A DNA stretch of 64,000 nucleotides from Candidatus Gastranaerophilales bacterium. Its GTDB lineage: Bacteria; Cyanobacteriota; Vampirovibrionia; Gastranaerophilales; Gastranaerophilaceae. The stretch is from NCBI GenBank assembly GCA_944323935.1, contig CALUUJ010000001.1, positions 124,001 to 188,000 of the forward strand, read 5' to 3'. Below, piece after piece: positions 15,362-24,857 of the stretch. The stretch's first letter is position 1. Each line of letters starts with the position of its first letter. The notes under the pieces were generated by a model. That model saw only the letters and a program-made list of their open reading frames with translations, ran no database searches and had not been told where the DNA came from. Both the position numbers and the translations under genes were made by a program.

Positions 15362-18013
15362 CTATACTAAAACTTGTCTTTCAATTTCTTCAGTTGTAGA
15401 TACTTTAATAATATCCCCTTCTTTTATATCGTTAAATTTATCGAAAGAAATACCGCATTCGAATCCTTGAGCAACTTCTTTTACGTCATCTTTAAATCTC
15501 TTCAATTGATCGATTTGACCCTTGAATACTTCAATTCCGTTTCTTACAACAGTTGCAGTTTTGTTTCTGATGATTTTGCCTTCTAGTACGTAACAACCTG
15601 CTATTTTTGTTGTTTTTCCAACCGTAAATACTTGCCTTACTTCTGCTTGACCAAGGGCTACTTCCTTTATTTCAGGTTGTAATAAATTCAACATTGTCTG
15701 TTCTAAATCTTCAAGAACTTGGTATATTATATTGTATTTTTTAATTGTAACATTTTCCTTTTCAGCAGCTATTTGTGCATTAGTATCTTCTTTTACTGTG
15801 AATCCAAGTATTATTGCATTACTTGCACTTGCAAGCATAACATCAGCTTCAGAAATATCTCCTACACCCACGTGTACAATTTTTGTAATGATTTCCTTAG
15901 ATTCAAGTTGTGATACTGCCTGAGATACAGCTTCAGCTGCACCATGAGTATTTGCCTTAATTATTAAATTTAATCTCTTTATATTGTCATCAGAATTACC
16001 GACATGCTCATTTCTTATATGGGCAGGTTTCATGCTGTCCAGTTTGGAAATTCTTTCTTTTTCTTTTCGTTCTTCCCAAATGGTTCTCATTACCTTTTCA
16101 TTTTCAACAGCCTCAAAGGTATCACCTGCTTGAGGAACTTCAGTTAGTCCTAAAATTTCAACAGGAGTTGATGGACCGGCTTCTTTTATTCTTTCTCCAG
16201 AGTCAGATAACAATGCTCTTACTTTACCGCATACGTTTCCTACTACAAAACAATCTCCTGTATGCAGCGTTCCATTTTGAACTAATAATGTTGCAACAGG
16301 ACCTTTGCCTTTATCAAGTTTCGCTTCTATTACAACACCAGAAGCTAATGCGTGCTTATTTGCACGTAAGTTTTGAACTTCTGCAAGTAAAAGGATATAT
16401 TCTAATAATTCATCAATTCCTTTGCCTTGTAATGCACTGACTTTTACACAGATTGTATCTCCACCCCATTCTTCAGGTACTAACCCGTATTCTGTTAATT
16501 GTTGCAAAATTTTATCAGGATCTGCACTTGGTTTATCTATTTTATTAACAGCTACAATAATTGGTACTTCTGCTGCTTTTGCGTGGTTTATAGCTTCTAT
16601 TGTTTGTGGCATAATCCCATCATCTGCCGCAACTACTAATATTGCTATATCTGTCGCTTTGGCCCCTCTTGCTCTCATTTCCGTAAAAGCTTCGTGACCC
16701 GGTGTATCAACAAATACTATCTTTTTATTTTTGTCGTTATCCAAGTATACAGAATATGCACCGATAGATTGTGTAATTCCACCAACTTCCGTTGATACTA
16801 TTTTATGTTTTGATGCTCTTATTGAATCCAACAAAGTTGTTTTACCGTGGTCTACGTGTCCCATAATACTTATTACAGGAGCTCTTGTTTCCAATAATGA
16901 TTCGTCAACTTCTTGAATTGCTTTTGCTTTTTCTTCTTTTTCAAGTTCTTGCTGCATATATTCTTCTAAATCTTCTTTAAGAACTTCAAGTTCAAAATTT
17001 TCGCAGATTTTCTTTTGTGTTTCAACAGAAATTACTTCATTTACAGTTGTTAATATACCTTGCATCATTAAAAACTTAACAATGTCAGCAGGTGTTTTCT
17101 TTATTTTTTCTGCTAACTCTCCTACTGTAATCGGTTGATTAATTACAACCTGTTTTACTGTTTCTGCGGAATTTTCATCTTTTGATTTCTTTTTATGTTT
17201 TTGTGTAATTGCTTTTTCTAAACTAATTAATTCTTGTTCTTCTTCTTTATTTTTATATTGTTTCTTTTTCTCTTTTTGCCCTTTTTTCTTGAATGCAGAA
17301 TTAGGCGCGGACTTTACATCATATATTTCTTGAGAAATTATATGGTGCTGCAATGGCTTTTTCGGCTGTTGTTCTCTATTTCCTTCGCTTCTTCGTTCTT
17401 CAGTCCGATTTTTGTCAAATGGTCTTCTTTCTGTTCTTTCCGGTCTGCCTGTTTTTTCATTTTGATTACGTGGCGGGAACTTTGAATTAACAGGCCTTTG
17501 GTCTTTTCTTTGATTATGCCTGTCCTCTGTTTGAGCTTGTTGTTTTGCCATCATTTCTTGGCGTCTCTTTTGTTGACTGTTTCGGTTATTATATTCAAGC
17601 AAAGAACGAATTTGAGGTGTTTCTTCCTTTTTTAATTCATTTAAAGTTTCTGCTTTTTGTTCCTTTTTTTTGTCTGCAGATAAATTTTTAAATTCTTTTT
17701 TTGGTTGTATCTCTTCTTCTTTATTTAAAGTAATACTTGCATCCTCTTTTTTTGCGGGAGTTGAAGTTTCTTGTTCTTCATCAATAACAGGCTTAGATTT
17801 CTTTATAATGAAGGCTTTTGGTTTCTTTATTTGTTCATTTTCTTTGTTTTTTGATAATGAATTTCTTATTTTTTCAATTTGTTCTGGCAACAAATTACTA
17901 GAATGAGATTTTACTTTTATACCTAATTTATTTTCTAGGTACTCTATAAAATCTTTGTTGGACATTTCATATTCTTTTGCCAGTTCATATACTCTTTTAT
18001 TTTCAATTGCCAT
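15362..18013 (-). CDS. infB: translation initiation factor IF-2
   Basis: An 883-residue GTPase that brings fMet-tRNA to the 30S subunit. I start at the ATG at 18013, which has GGGA seven bases upstream and gives the usual N-terminus NKRVYELAKEYEMSNKDFIEYL; an ATG eight codons earlier lacks this. Residues 1-55 and about 290-345 are the two IF2-N modules, joined by a long charged, low-complexity linker rich in Lys, Glu, Gln and Arg. The G domain begins at GHVDHGKTTLLDSIR (about 385), with DTPGHEAF and VNKIDKPSADP. Domains II-IV follow, ending with the fMet-binding region. Confidence 0.98.
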   Translation of the reverse strand: MAIENKRVYELAKEYEMSNKDFIEYLENKLGIKVKSHSSNLLPEQIEKIRNSLSKNKENEQIKKPKAFIIKKSKPVIDEEQETSTPAKKEDASITLNKEEEIQPKKEFKNLSADKKKEQKAETLNELKKEETPQIRSLLEYNNRNSQQKRRQEMMAKQQAQTEDRHNQRKDQRPVNSKFPPRNQNEKTGRPERTERRPFDKNRTEERRSEGNREQQPKKPLQHHIISQEIYDVKSAPNSAFKKKGQKEKKKQYKNKEEEQELISLEKAITQKHKKKSKDENSAETVKQVVINQPITVGELAEKIKKTPADIVKFLMMQGILTTVNEVISVETQKKICENFELEVLKEDLEEYMQQELEKEEKAKAIQEVDESLLETRAPVISIMGHVDHGKTTLLDSIRASKHKIVSTEVGGITQSIGAYSVYLDNDKNKKIVFVDTPGHEAFTEMRARGAKATDIAILVVAADDGIMPQTIEAINHAKAAEVPIIVAVNKIDKPSADPDKILQQLTEYGLVPEEWGGDTICVKVSALQGKGIDELLEYILLLAEVQNLRANKHALASGVVIEAKLDKGKGPVATLLVQNGTLHTGDCFVVGNVCGKVRALLSDSGERIKEAGPSTPVEILGLTEVPQAGDTFEAVENEKVMRTIWEERKEKERISKLDSMKPAHIRNEHVGNSDDNIKRLNLIIKANTHGAAEAVSQAVSQLESKEIITKIVHVGVGDISEADVMLASASNAIILGFTVKEDTNAQIAAEKENVTIKKYNIIYQVLEDLEQTMLNLLQPEIKEVALGQAEVRQVFTVGKTTKIAGCYVLEGKIIRNKTATVVRNGIEVFKGQIDQLKRFKDDVKEVAQGFECGISFDKFNDIKEGDIIKVSTTEEIERQVLV

Positions 18014-18060
18014 TATATTTTCCCGTATTTTATACAACCATATTATAGTTGTAACACAAT

Positions 18061-18327
18061 TTACTTTTTAAGTACAGTAGACAGTTCTTCTTTTACAATT
18101 TCGGGAAGATTTGACTTTAATGAGTTTTCGATTTTCTTCTTTTTTAATGCATTTGCGATACATTTCTCATTTTTACATATGTAAACAGAGCGTCCTTGTA
18201 TGAGTGAATCATTGTTAAGTTTGATATCATCATTATTTGCATCTTTTGTAATTTTAATTAATTCTTCTTTTTTTCTATATTCTTTACAAGAAATACATTG
18301 TCTCAAAAATTTTCTATCAGGTTTCAA
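18061..18327 (-). CDS. rnpM: YlxR/RnpM family RNA-binding protein
   Basis: An 88-residue protein of the YlxR (DUF448) family, which binds RNA and in Bacillus modulates RNase P. The motif RQCISCKEYRKKEELIKI with paired cysteines, then GRSVYICKNEKCI, is diagnostic. The start is TTG at 18327, overlapping the stop of the upstream gene (TTGA), so it depends on translational coupling. It lies just before infB, its usual neighbour. nusA and rimP, which normally precede it, are replaced here by a PurD-like gene. Confidence 0.9.
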   Translation of the reverse strand: MKPDRKFLRQCISCKEYRKKEELIKITKDANNDDIKLNNDSLIQGRSVYICKNEKCIANALKKKKIENSLKSNLPEIVKEELSTVLKK

Positions 18328-19487
18328 AATTTAATAGCTTTCTTTTCTAGGTTTGTTATTTCTTTATATGTTGTTTCTTCGCAGATTATTTTTATGTAAT
18401 CAAGCAAATCTTCTTTTGCATAATTTAGCGTGGAGGCTGTATTAGTTATAATAATTTTATCATTATCATAGCTTTCTGTGTAATCATTATATATATTTTC
18501 ATTTTTTATTATCTTTTCTTTATTTATTGCAACTGAATACGAAAATTTATCATTTAAATTTACATAATTATAATTTTCAGCCAAAATACCATTTGATGTG
18601 TCATATAAAAGATTAAAGAAATTTTCGCTTAATAAGGGTAGAAATGCTTGAAAATCGAATTCTTGAAATCCGTTATAAAATTCCAAAATACAATAGTTGT
18701 CTTTAAATATCTTTAATTTTAGACCAATTATTCCAGTATAATTTCCTGCATATTTTGATATATCATCAAGCAGCGGATATATTGCTGTTCTCAATATTTT
18801 AACAACCATTTCTTCACTTAATTTAGAGCTTGGTGCTGTTATTATTGAAAAATCTTTTTCAGAATGTCTTTCTAATCCAATTAAAGGTAGTGCATTAAAT
18901 CCGTCCGTAATGAAGTATAAATATATAGGTTCTATATCAATATAACTTTCTATTACAACTCTTTCATTATTATTTTCAAAAATTTTTTGCAGACCCCGTT
19001 TTGCTTGAGAAAATGTTTCATATATTTCACTATCTCTTGAAATTAATGTAAAATCGTTTTCTATTACAATTGGCAATTTTGCATGTCTTACATAGTCTAT
19101 TGCAAGATTTTCTCTGTCGAATATACCAAATTTAGGAGTGTTTATCTTTAATTTATACATTATTTTTTTTGCAATGCTATTAAAAAATGTAATTCTTGCG
19201 GCTTCCGAAAATGGAGCAAATATTGGAAATCCTTCCTTCTTAAAAGTGTCGGCAATTCCGTTAATAATTGCAAGTTGGGAGGTCACTATAGTAAATTCTA
19301 TTTGGTTATATTTTACGAAGTCACATATAGAACTTACATCATTTTCTCTTATATTTATTGATGTGTATGATTTATCTTCTGATTTGTCTAATGATGTTAT
19401 ATATATGTCATGAGTACTATCTTGCAACTTTATATACTGTGCAAGCATTATTGCATTAAGATCTGAGCCCGCGATTAATATTTTCAT
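18324..19487 (-). CDS. degenerate PurD-like ATP-grasp protein
   Basis: A 387-residue protein that follows the layout of phosphoribosylamine-glycine ligase (PurD). It opens with MKILIAGSDLNAIMLA, has a pre-ATP-grasp stretch ending FPIFAPFSEAARITFFNSIAKKIMYKLKINTPKFGIF, then an ATP-grasp body with DGFNALPLIGLERHSEKDFS and TGIIGLKLKIFKDNYCILEFYNGFQEFDFQ. The residues that define an active enzyme look lost: the Gly-rich ATP loop is ENDFTLISRDS, the GPNTGGMGAYSP region is reduced to ITAPSSKLS, and LEFNxRFGDPE has become LEFYNGFQEFD. I infer a catalytically altered or dead paralogue. It is coupled to rnpM (TTGA overlap) and three bases after aroH. Confidence 0.6.
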   Translation of the reverse strand: MKILIAGSDLNAIMLAQYIKLQDSTHDIYITSLDKSEDKSYTSINIRENDVSSICDFVKYNQIEFTIVTSQLAIINGIADTFKKEGFPIFAPFSEAARITFFNSIAKKIMYKLKINTPKFGIFDRENLAIDYVRHAKLPIVIENDFTLISRDSEIYETFSQAKRGLQKIFENNNERVVIESYIDIEPIYLYFITDGFNALPLIGLERHSEKDFSIITAPSSKLSEEMVVKILRTAIYPLLDDISKYAGNYTGIIGLKLKIFKDNYCILEFYNGFQEFDFQAFLPLLSENFFNLLYDTSNGILAENYNYVNLNDKFSYSVAINKEKIIKNENIYNDYTESYDNDKIIITNTASTLNYAKEDLLDYIKIICEETTYKEITNLEKKAIKF

Positions 19488-19490
19488 AAC

Positions 19491-19856
19491 TTACTTTAAA
19501 TCTTTTCTTAATTTCTCAGCACCTTTTAAATATACATGTTTTATTTCATTTTGTGCAAGGTCTGTATTGATTACAATAAGAATTCTTAAACATTTTTGTA
19601 ATGAATTTTCAATATCTAATTCCTGAACACACATCATAGGTATATATTGCCACTCCATAAATTTTTCTCGTGCAAATTTAGCAGGATATGCAGCATCTAA
19701 ATCTTTTGTCATTGTGAATATTACATTAGATATGTCTGATTCCTTGTAGTTATTGTTTTTTTTTATTTCTGAAATAAGTTCTATTGTTGCTTTTTTTATA
19801 TCTTCAATACTGTTTGAATCAACAGTAATAGCACCTCTTATTCCACGTTGATACAT
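19491..19856 (-). CDS. aroH: chorismate mutase, AroH class
   Basis: A 121-residue monofunctional chorismate mutase of the trimeric AroH type, converting chorismate to prephenate. It aligns by eye with the Bacillus subtilis enzyme throughout: RGIRGAITV (first catalytic Arg), DAAYPAKFARE, WQYIPMMCVQELD (catalytic Glu), CLRILIVINTD (catalytic Arg) and HVYLKGAEKLRKDL (Tyr). The ATG at 19856 has GGAG six bases upstream, and the fmt stop lies between them; a TTG four codons earlier is unlikely. It is oddly placed among translation genes. Confidence 0.93.
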   Translation of the reverse strand: MYQRGIRGAITVDSNSIEDIKKATIELISEIKKNNNYKESDISNVIFTMTKDLDAAYPAKFAREKFMEWQYIPMMCVQELDIENSLQKCLRILIVINTDLAQNEIKHVYLKGAEKLRKDLK

Positions 19857-19857
19857 T

Positions 19858-20799
19858 TTATTCTCCAACTTTCATATTTGCTTTTATTTTAGCTCCGTTT
19901 GCAAAATCAAAGGCATTCATTATACCTTTACTTTCAGGTTTCACTTTTGTTATTAATATGCAGCCTTCACCTGTATTTATTTCAATCCCGTCCTTTGAAA
20001 CTGATGTTATTGTCCCGCAGCACAAACTGCTTTTTTTATTTGTTAATCTTGTCTCAAGTATTTTTACCATCTTATTGTTTATAAATGTATATGCGCAGGG
20101 GAAATCTACCATTGAACGTACTTGATTATGTATACATTCTGCTGCTTTATTCCAATCAATTAATCCGTCTTGTTTATTAAATTTCTTTGCTATTGTCACA
20201 CCATCACTGCATTGTTTCTTTGGAATTAGCGCTCCTGTATATAGACCTTTTAAGGTTGAACATATAAGTTGTGGGGATTTTTGGCATATAATTTCTTTTA
20301 ATTCAATATCCGTCATGTTTTCGGTAATTGTAATTTCTTGAGTTTCACAAATATCACCTGCGTCAAGTTCCAGTACAGTTAACATTGTTGTTATACCTGT
20401 TATTTTATCTCCGTTATATATACATCTTTGTATGGGATTTGCCCCTCTATATTTAGGAAGTAATGAAGCATGCAAATTTATTGTTGAATACTTTGGTATA
20501 TCTAGTACTTCTTGTGACAATATCTGTCCAAATGCAAAAGTAACAATGAAATCAGGTTTTAGATTCTTTAATATTTCAATTAAATCAATATCTTTACTTA
20601 TTTTTTCAGTTTGATAACAAGGAATATTATTTTCCATTGCAAATACTTTTACAGGAGGTGGTGTTACTTTATTCCCTCTTCCTTTTGGTCTATCCGGTTG
20701 TGTTACAACCGCAAGAAGATTAATTTCATTATTTTTATATAATTCTTCCAAACTTTTTACGGCAATGTCGGGTGTTGCCATATATACTACATTAATCAA
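19858..20799 (-). CDS. fmt: methionyl-tRNA formyltransferase
   Basis: A 313-residue enzyme that formylates initiator Met-tRNA using 10-formyl-tetrahydrofolate. VVYMATPDIAVKSLEEL opens the fold, TQPDRPKGRGNK follows, and the catalytic Asn-His-Asp set is visible as INLHASLLPKYRGANP and ELDAGDI. The C-terminal tRNA-binding domain (about 210-313) is present. It overlaps def by four bases (ATGA), the classical def-fmt pair. A second formyltransferase at 42012-42959 is different and probably acts on something else. Confidence 0.97.
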   Translation of the reverse strand: MINVVYMATPDIAVKSLEELYKNNEINLLAVVTQPDRPKGRGNKVTPPPVKVFAMENNIPCYQTEKISKDIDLIEILKNLKPDFIVTFAFGQILSQEVLDIPKYSTINLHASLLPKYRGANPIQRCIYNGDKITGITTMLTVLELDAGDICETQEITITENMTDIELKEIICQKSPQLICSTLKGLYTGALIPKKQCSDGVTIAKKFNKQDGLIDWNKAAECIHNQVRSMVDFPCAYTFINNKMVKILETRLTNKKSSLCCGTITSVSKDGIEINTGEGCILITKVKPESKGIMNAFDFANGAKIKANMKVGE

Positions 20800-21380
20800 T
20801 TATTTTCCTCCTGTTGAGGATTTTTTTGTATCTCTTCTTCTAATTCTTTTTCTTCTAAAAGATAATTTGAATCAACCCCGCCAAGTCCTTTTTCCGATAA
20901 TATTTTATCTGTTTCAAAACGATTCCTGCAATGGTCAATGAATAATATTCCGTCTAAATGATCAAATTCGTGCTGAATAGCTCTTGCTAAAAGAGAACCA
21001 TCTGTAATTTCCAATATAAATGGTTTCCCTTTTATATCGAGTGCTTTTATTTTTACTGATTTATATCGTCTTACATTCGTATAAGCTTCAGGAAAGCTTA
21101 GACAACCTTCGTAAGAGTTTATTGCACCTTCTTTTTTTATTATTTTGGGGTTTATAAATGTAATAGGATTCATTGTTTTGGGATCTGTTCCTGTATCTAT
21201 TACGAATACTCTTAAATTTTCTCCAATCTGAGGTGCTGCAAGTCCAACACCATTGATTGCATACATTGTATCGTATAAATCGTCAACTAAAATTTGTACT
21301 TTTTTTGATATTTTATGAACTTCTTTTGATTTTTCTCTTAAAGAAGGTGCTCCATACTTAACTATTTTTCTTACTGTCAT
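20796..21380 (-). CDS. def: peptide deformylase
   Basis: A 194-residue metalloenzyme that removes the formyl group from new proteins. All three family motifs are seen: GVGLAAPQIG, EGCLSFPE and QHEFDHLDG, carrying the Cys and two His metal ligands. A Glu-rich tail of about 20 residues ends the protein. It overlaps wecA upstream and fmt downstream by four bases each, so the three are translationally coupled. Confidence 0.97.
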   Translation of the reverse strand: MTVRKIVKYGAPSLREKSKEVHKISKKVQILVDDLYDTMYAINGVGLAAPQIGENLRVFVIDTGTDPKTMNPITFINPKIIKKEGAINSYEGCLSFPEAYTNVRRYKSVKIKALDIKGKPFILEITDGSLLARAIQHEFDHLDGILFIDHCRNRFETDKILSEKGLGGVDSNYLLEEKELEEEIQKNPQQEENN

Positions 21381-22435
21381 TCGTCTGTTTTTCCTTCACC
21401 AAATTTTGCGTGTCTGTTTAAAATAATCATTACTGCAGATATTATAATAGCATATAAGAAGTATTTTGTAGTATCTGTTGCCGCAATATAAGTTGCAATA
21501 CCACCCATTAAGATTGAAAATGCGACTAAAATCAATACTGCTTTATTTTGTGAAAATCCGAATTTTAATAGTTTATGATGTATGTGTTCAGCATCTGCAA
21601 CAAAAGGTGATGTTCCTTTTAAAATTCTTCTTAACGATGAGAATGTAATATCTAATATCGGTACTGCTAGTATCAAAAGAGGTACATACATTTTTATATC
21701 TGTTGCTTTCATTTGGTACATTATTGATAATACAGAAAGTAAAAAACCTGCAAATAATGCGCCTGAATCGCCCATAAAAATTTTCGCAGGATGAAAATTA
21801 AATGTTAAAAATCCAAGCATAGAACCGGCTAAAATAAATGCTATTAGTGAACTTACTGTATCTGATGGTACAAGTGCAACGGCAATTAATCCTAAAGTAA
21901 CAGAACTTATTGTAATTACAGAACCGGCTAAACCGTCAACGCCATCAATAAAATTAACAGCATTACTAATTCCTACAATCCAAGCTATTGTACCAAAATA
22001 GGATAATATTGGGTGTAATTCAACTAATCCTATAAACGGAATAAAAATTGTTGTTATTTTTACTCCCAAACAAAAAACAATAGACGCTATTGTAATTTGA
22101 TTTATAAACTTAAATTTTGCTCCTAGTCCGTATATATCATCAATCAAACCTAACAGAAAAATTAATGAACTGCCTAATAATAGTCCCGATAATAAAGAAC
22201 GGTGAGGATAATAACTCAATAATATTAATGAAAAAAATGAAAGTATTGAGCATATCCAAATAGCGACTCCGCCTAGTCTTGGAATTGGATGTGAATGGAT
22301 TTTTCTTGCGTTAGGTTTGTCCATTAGACCTTTTTTTTCGGAGAATGCAATAACTAAAGGTACTATAAATAACCCTAATATGAAAGCAATAACTGCTCCA
22401 ATTATATTCGCTTCTGATAATTGTAAGAATGTCAT
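21377..22435 (-). CDS. wecA: undecaprenyl-phosphate sugar-1-phosphate transferase (WecA/TagO type)
   Basis: A 352-residue polytopic membrane protein with about ten hydrophobic segments, of the MraY/WecA family. It attaches a sugar-1-phosphate, probably GlcNAc-1-P, to undecaprenyl phosphate, the first step of surface polysaccharide or teichoic-acid-like polymers. Motifs: SHPIPRLGGVAIW, FLLGLIDDIYGLGAKFK, NAVNFIDGVDGLAGSV, FMGDSGALFAGFLL and the cytoplasmic HIHH loop. These fit WecA/TagO better than MraY. It matches the rhamnose and mannose nucleotide genes elsewhere in the window. It lies between glyA and def in a tight operon. Confidence 0.9.
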   Translation of the reverse strand: MTFLQLSEANIIGAVIAFILGLFIVPLVIAFSEKKGLMDKPNARKIHSHPIPRLGGVAIWICSILSFFSLILLSYYPHRSLLSGLLLGSSLIFLLGLIDDIYGLGAKFKFINQITIASIVFCLGVKITTIFIPFIGLVELHPILSYFGTIAWIVGISNAVNFIDGVDGLAGSVITISSVTLGLIAVALVPSDTVSSLIAFILAGSMLGFLTFNFHPAKIFMGDSGALFAGFLLSVLSIMYQMKATDIKMYVPLLILAVPILDITFSSLRRILKGTSPFVADAEHIHHKLLKFGFSQNKAVLILVAFSILMGGIATYIAATDTTKYFLYAIIISAVMIILNRHAKFGEGKTDE

Positions 22436-22437
22436 AA

Positions 22438-23685
22438 TTAATCCTTGTATAGTGGGTATTTTTCACAAAGCTTTAAAGAACGTTCTCTTAGTTCTTTTAT
22501 CTTTGCTTCATCTTTTGTATCTGAAATTTTTACTGCTTCGGCTATGATTTTACCTACTTCAATCATATCTTCTTCTTTAAATCCTCTTGTTGTCATAGCT
22601 GGTGACCCTAGTCTTACACCGCTTGTTACAAATGGACTCTGAGGATCATTCGGTACTGTATTTTTGTTTGCTGTAATTCCGACAAGCTCAAGTATATTTG
22701 CTATGTCTTTACCAGTTTTGTTTAATTTTCTCAAATCAAGAGTCATTAAATGGTTTTCAGTTCCGTTACCAACTATATCAAGACCTTCATCCATTAATGA
22801 TTTTGCAAGTGCTTTTGCATTTAGTTTAACTTGCTTTGCATATATTTTAAAATCGTCAGATAATGCTTCTTTTAATGCAATTGCTTTACCTGCAATAATA
22901 TGCTCAAGCGGACCTCCTTGAATTCCGGGAAATACTGCTTTATCAATACCAAGTGCATGTTCTTGTTTGCACATTATTATTCCGCCTCTTGGTCCTCTTA
23001 ATGTTTTGTGCGTTGTTGTTGTTACAAAATCTGCATATGGAAATGGACTTGGGTGTTCACCTGTTGCTACAAGTGCTGCAATATGTGCTATATCAGCAAG
23101 AAGTAAAGCACCTACTTCATCTGCTATTTCTTTGAATTTCTTGAAATCTATAACTTTTGAATAATTGCTGGCTCCGCAAATAATAAGTTTTGGTTTATGT
23201 TTATGCGCCATTTCTTTGACATTATTGTAGTCAATTTCTCCTTTATCATTAATTCCGTATGACACAATATTAAAGTATAAGCCGGAGAAATTAACCGGTG
23301 AACCGTGTGATAAATGTCCGCCGTTTGATAAATCCATGCCCATTACTGTGTCACCAGGTTTTAGTGCATACATAAATACTGCCATATTTGCTTGTGCACC
23401 GCTATGTGGTTGTACATTGGCATGCTCTGCATTAAATAATTTTTTTGCTCTCTCTTGGGCAAGCTCTTCTATTTTATCAACATTATCGCATCCGTTATAA
23501 AATCTTTTATAAGGTTTTCCTTCTGCGTATTTGTTTGTTAATACACTTCCGCAAGCAGCCATTACTGCTCGTGAAGTAAAGTTTTCACTTGCTATTAATT
23601 CAATTGTATTTTGCTGTCTTTTTAGTTCTTTTTCGATTAATTCAGCTACTTCTATATCTGTTTCTTTTATTACGTCTAATTCCAT
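22438..23685 (-). CDS. glyA: serine hydroxymethyltransferase
   Basis: A 415-residue PLP enzyme that interconverts serine and glycine and charges tetrahydrofolate with a one-carbon unit. Seen: [39 protein letters not shown], and the PLP-lysine motif [14 protein letters not shown]. It is the first gene of the minus-strand train and supplies the folate one-carbon pool that fmt needs. Its promoter overlaps a 20-base palindrome. Confidence 0.98.
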   Translation of the reverse strand: MELDVIKETDIEVAELIEKELKRQQNTIELIASENFTSRAVMAACGSVLTNKYAEGKPYKRFYNGCDNVDKIEELAQERAKKLFNAEHANVQPHSGAQANMAVFMYALKPGDTVMGMDLSNGGHLSHGSPVNFSGLYFNIVSYGINDKGEIDYNNVKEMAHKHKPKLIICGASNYSKVIDFKKFKEIADEVGALLLADIAHIAALVATGEHPSPFPYADFVTTTTHKTLRGPRGGIIMCKQEHALGIDKAVFPGIQGGPLEHIIAGKAIALKEALSDDFKIYAKQVKLNAKALAKSLMDEGLDIVGNGTENHLMTLDLRKLNKTGKDIANILELVGITANKNTVPNDPQSPFVTSGVRLGSPAMTTRGFKEEDMIEVGKIIAEAVKISDTKDEAKIKELRERSLKLCEKYPLYKD

Positions 23686-23716
23686 GTTAAACTCCCCAAC
23701 CTATAATCTCTAAGCT

Positions 23717-23746
23717 AAATGTATTTTAATACATTTTACTTGTAAA
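23717..23746 (-). promoter_or_regulatory. glyA promoter overlapping a 20-base palindrome
   Basis: On the minus strand TTTACA (23741-23746), 17 bases, TACATT (23718-23723). The spacer and -10 box coincide with AAATGTATT-TT-AATACATTT (23717-23736), a perfect inverted repeat. A repressor bound there would block the promoter; the identity of the regulator is unknown. Confidence 0.55.
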
Positions 23747-23819
23747 AAAAAGTACATTAATTATAAAAAGTGTTTGATATTTTTTTCCTCTTCCGTAAAA
23801 TTAAAATAGGAGAGAGATT

Positions 23820-24857
23820 TTGGCTAATTATTATAATAAAGATTTATATAAAATTCTTGATGTAAATTACGATGCTACGACTGAGGAAATTAAGCTTTCT
23901 TACCGTAAACTTGTAAGGTTATATCATCCAGATGTTACGGGCAATGATCTGGGTATTAGTAAATTCAAAGAAATTCAAGAAGCATACGAAATATTAACAG
24001 ATTCAGAAAAAAGGAAAAAATACGATGTTCTTCGTGGTTACTATAAAGAAAAAATCAAGAAAGAATATGAAGCAACAAAGAAAAATAAATATGAAGACTA
24101 TATAAAAAAAGCAAAAAGAAATGCAGATAAACCTGAAGCTTTTTCTAAATCGATAAATGAAGCGCTGGATAATTTATTCCATTCAGGGAAGCAAACATAT
24201 AAAAAACAAGAACAAAAACAATCTGTTAATGGTGAAGATATAAATCTTGATTTAACAATATCTTGTTTTGAAGCATTGGAAGGTACAAACAGAAAGGTTA
24301 ATATATTGCATACGCAGCCTTGTCCTAAATGCGAAGGAAGAATGTTTATAAATGGTGCTCAATGTAATATGTGTAATGGAACTGGGCAAATTTCTTTACA
24401 GAAAAAGATTAATGTAAAAATCCCTAAAGGTGTTTCTCAAGGTTCAAAAGTTCGAATAAAAAAGGAAGGAAATAAGGGACTAAATGGCGGTAAGGATGGT
24501 GATTTGTATCTTATTATCAATATTGAGAAAAATCCTTATTTTGAAATAGAAGGCTATAATATATTGTGTAATTTGCCTGTAACACCTTTTGAAGCTGTTT
24601 TAGGTGCTGAAATCCCGATTAATGTTTTTAATCAAAAAATTACAGTGAAGATTCCTCCGATGACTTCTTCTGGTCAAAAACTGCGTTTATCCGGACTTGG
24701 TGTTGAGAATAAATCTAAAACTAAAAAAGGTGATATTATTATTACGGTTCTTATAAAGCTTCCTGAAAAACTTTCTGAAAAAGAAAAAGAACTTTATTTA
24801 CAGTTAAAGGAACTATCAAAAGACAACATCAGAAAAGATATGAACGATGCAAAATAA
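23820..24857 (+). CDS. DnaJ-family co-chaperone with a half zinc finger
   Basis: A 345-residue J-domain protein. The start is TTG at 23820 with AGGAGAGAG upstream. The J domain (about 7-70) has HPD at 36-38, needed to stimulate DnaK. A Lys-rich linker follows. Canonical DnaJ has four CxxCxG motifs; here only two remain (C168/C171 and C182/C185), enough for one zinc site. The C-terminal substrate-binding domains (VKIPKGVSQGSKVRIKKEGNKG and onwards, to about 320) are complete. It is intermediate between DnaJ and CbpA. No dnaK or grpE is nearby; queE overlaps its end by 11 bases. Confidence 0.9.
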   Translation: MANYYNKDLYKILDVNYDATTEEIKLSYRKLVRLYHPDVTGNDLGISKFKEIQEAYEILTDSEKRKKYDVLRGYYKEKIKKEYEATKKNKYEDYIKKAKRNADKPEAFSKSINEALDNLFHSGKQTYKKQEQKQSVNGEDINLDLTISCFEALEGTNRKVNILHTQPCPKCEGRMFINGAQCNMCNGTGQISLQKKINVKIPKGVSQGSKVRIKKEGNKGLNGGKDGDLYLIINIEKNPYFEIEGYNILCNLPVTPFEAVLGAEIPINVFNQKITVKIPPMTSSGQKLRLSGLGVENKSKTKKGDIIITVLIKLPEKLSEKEKELYLQLKELSKDNIRKDMNDAK

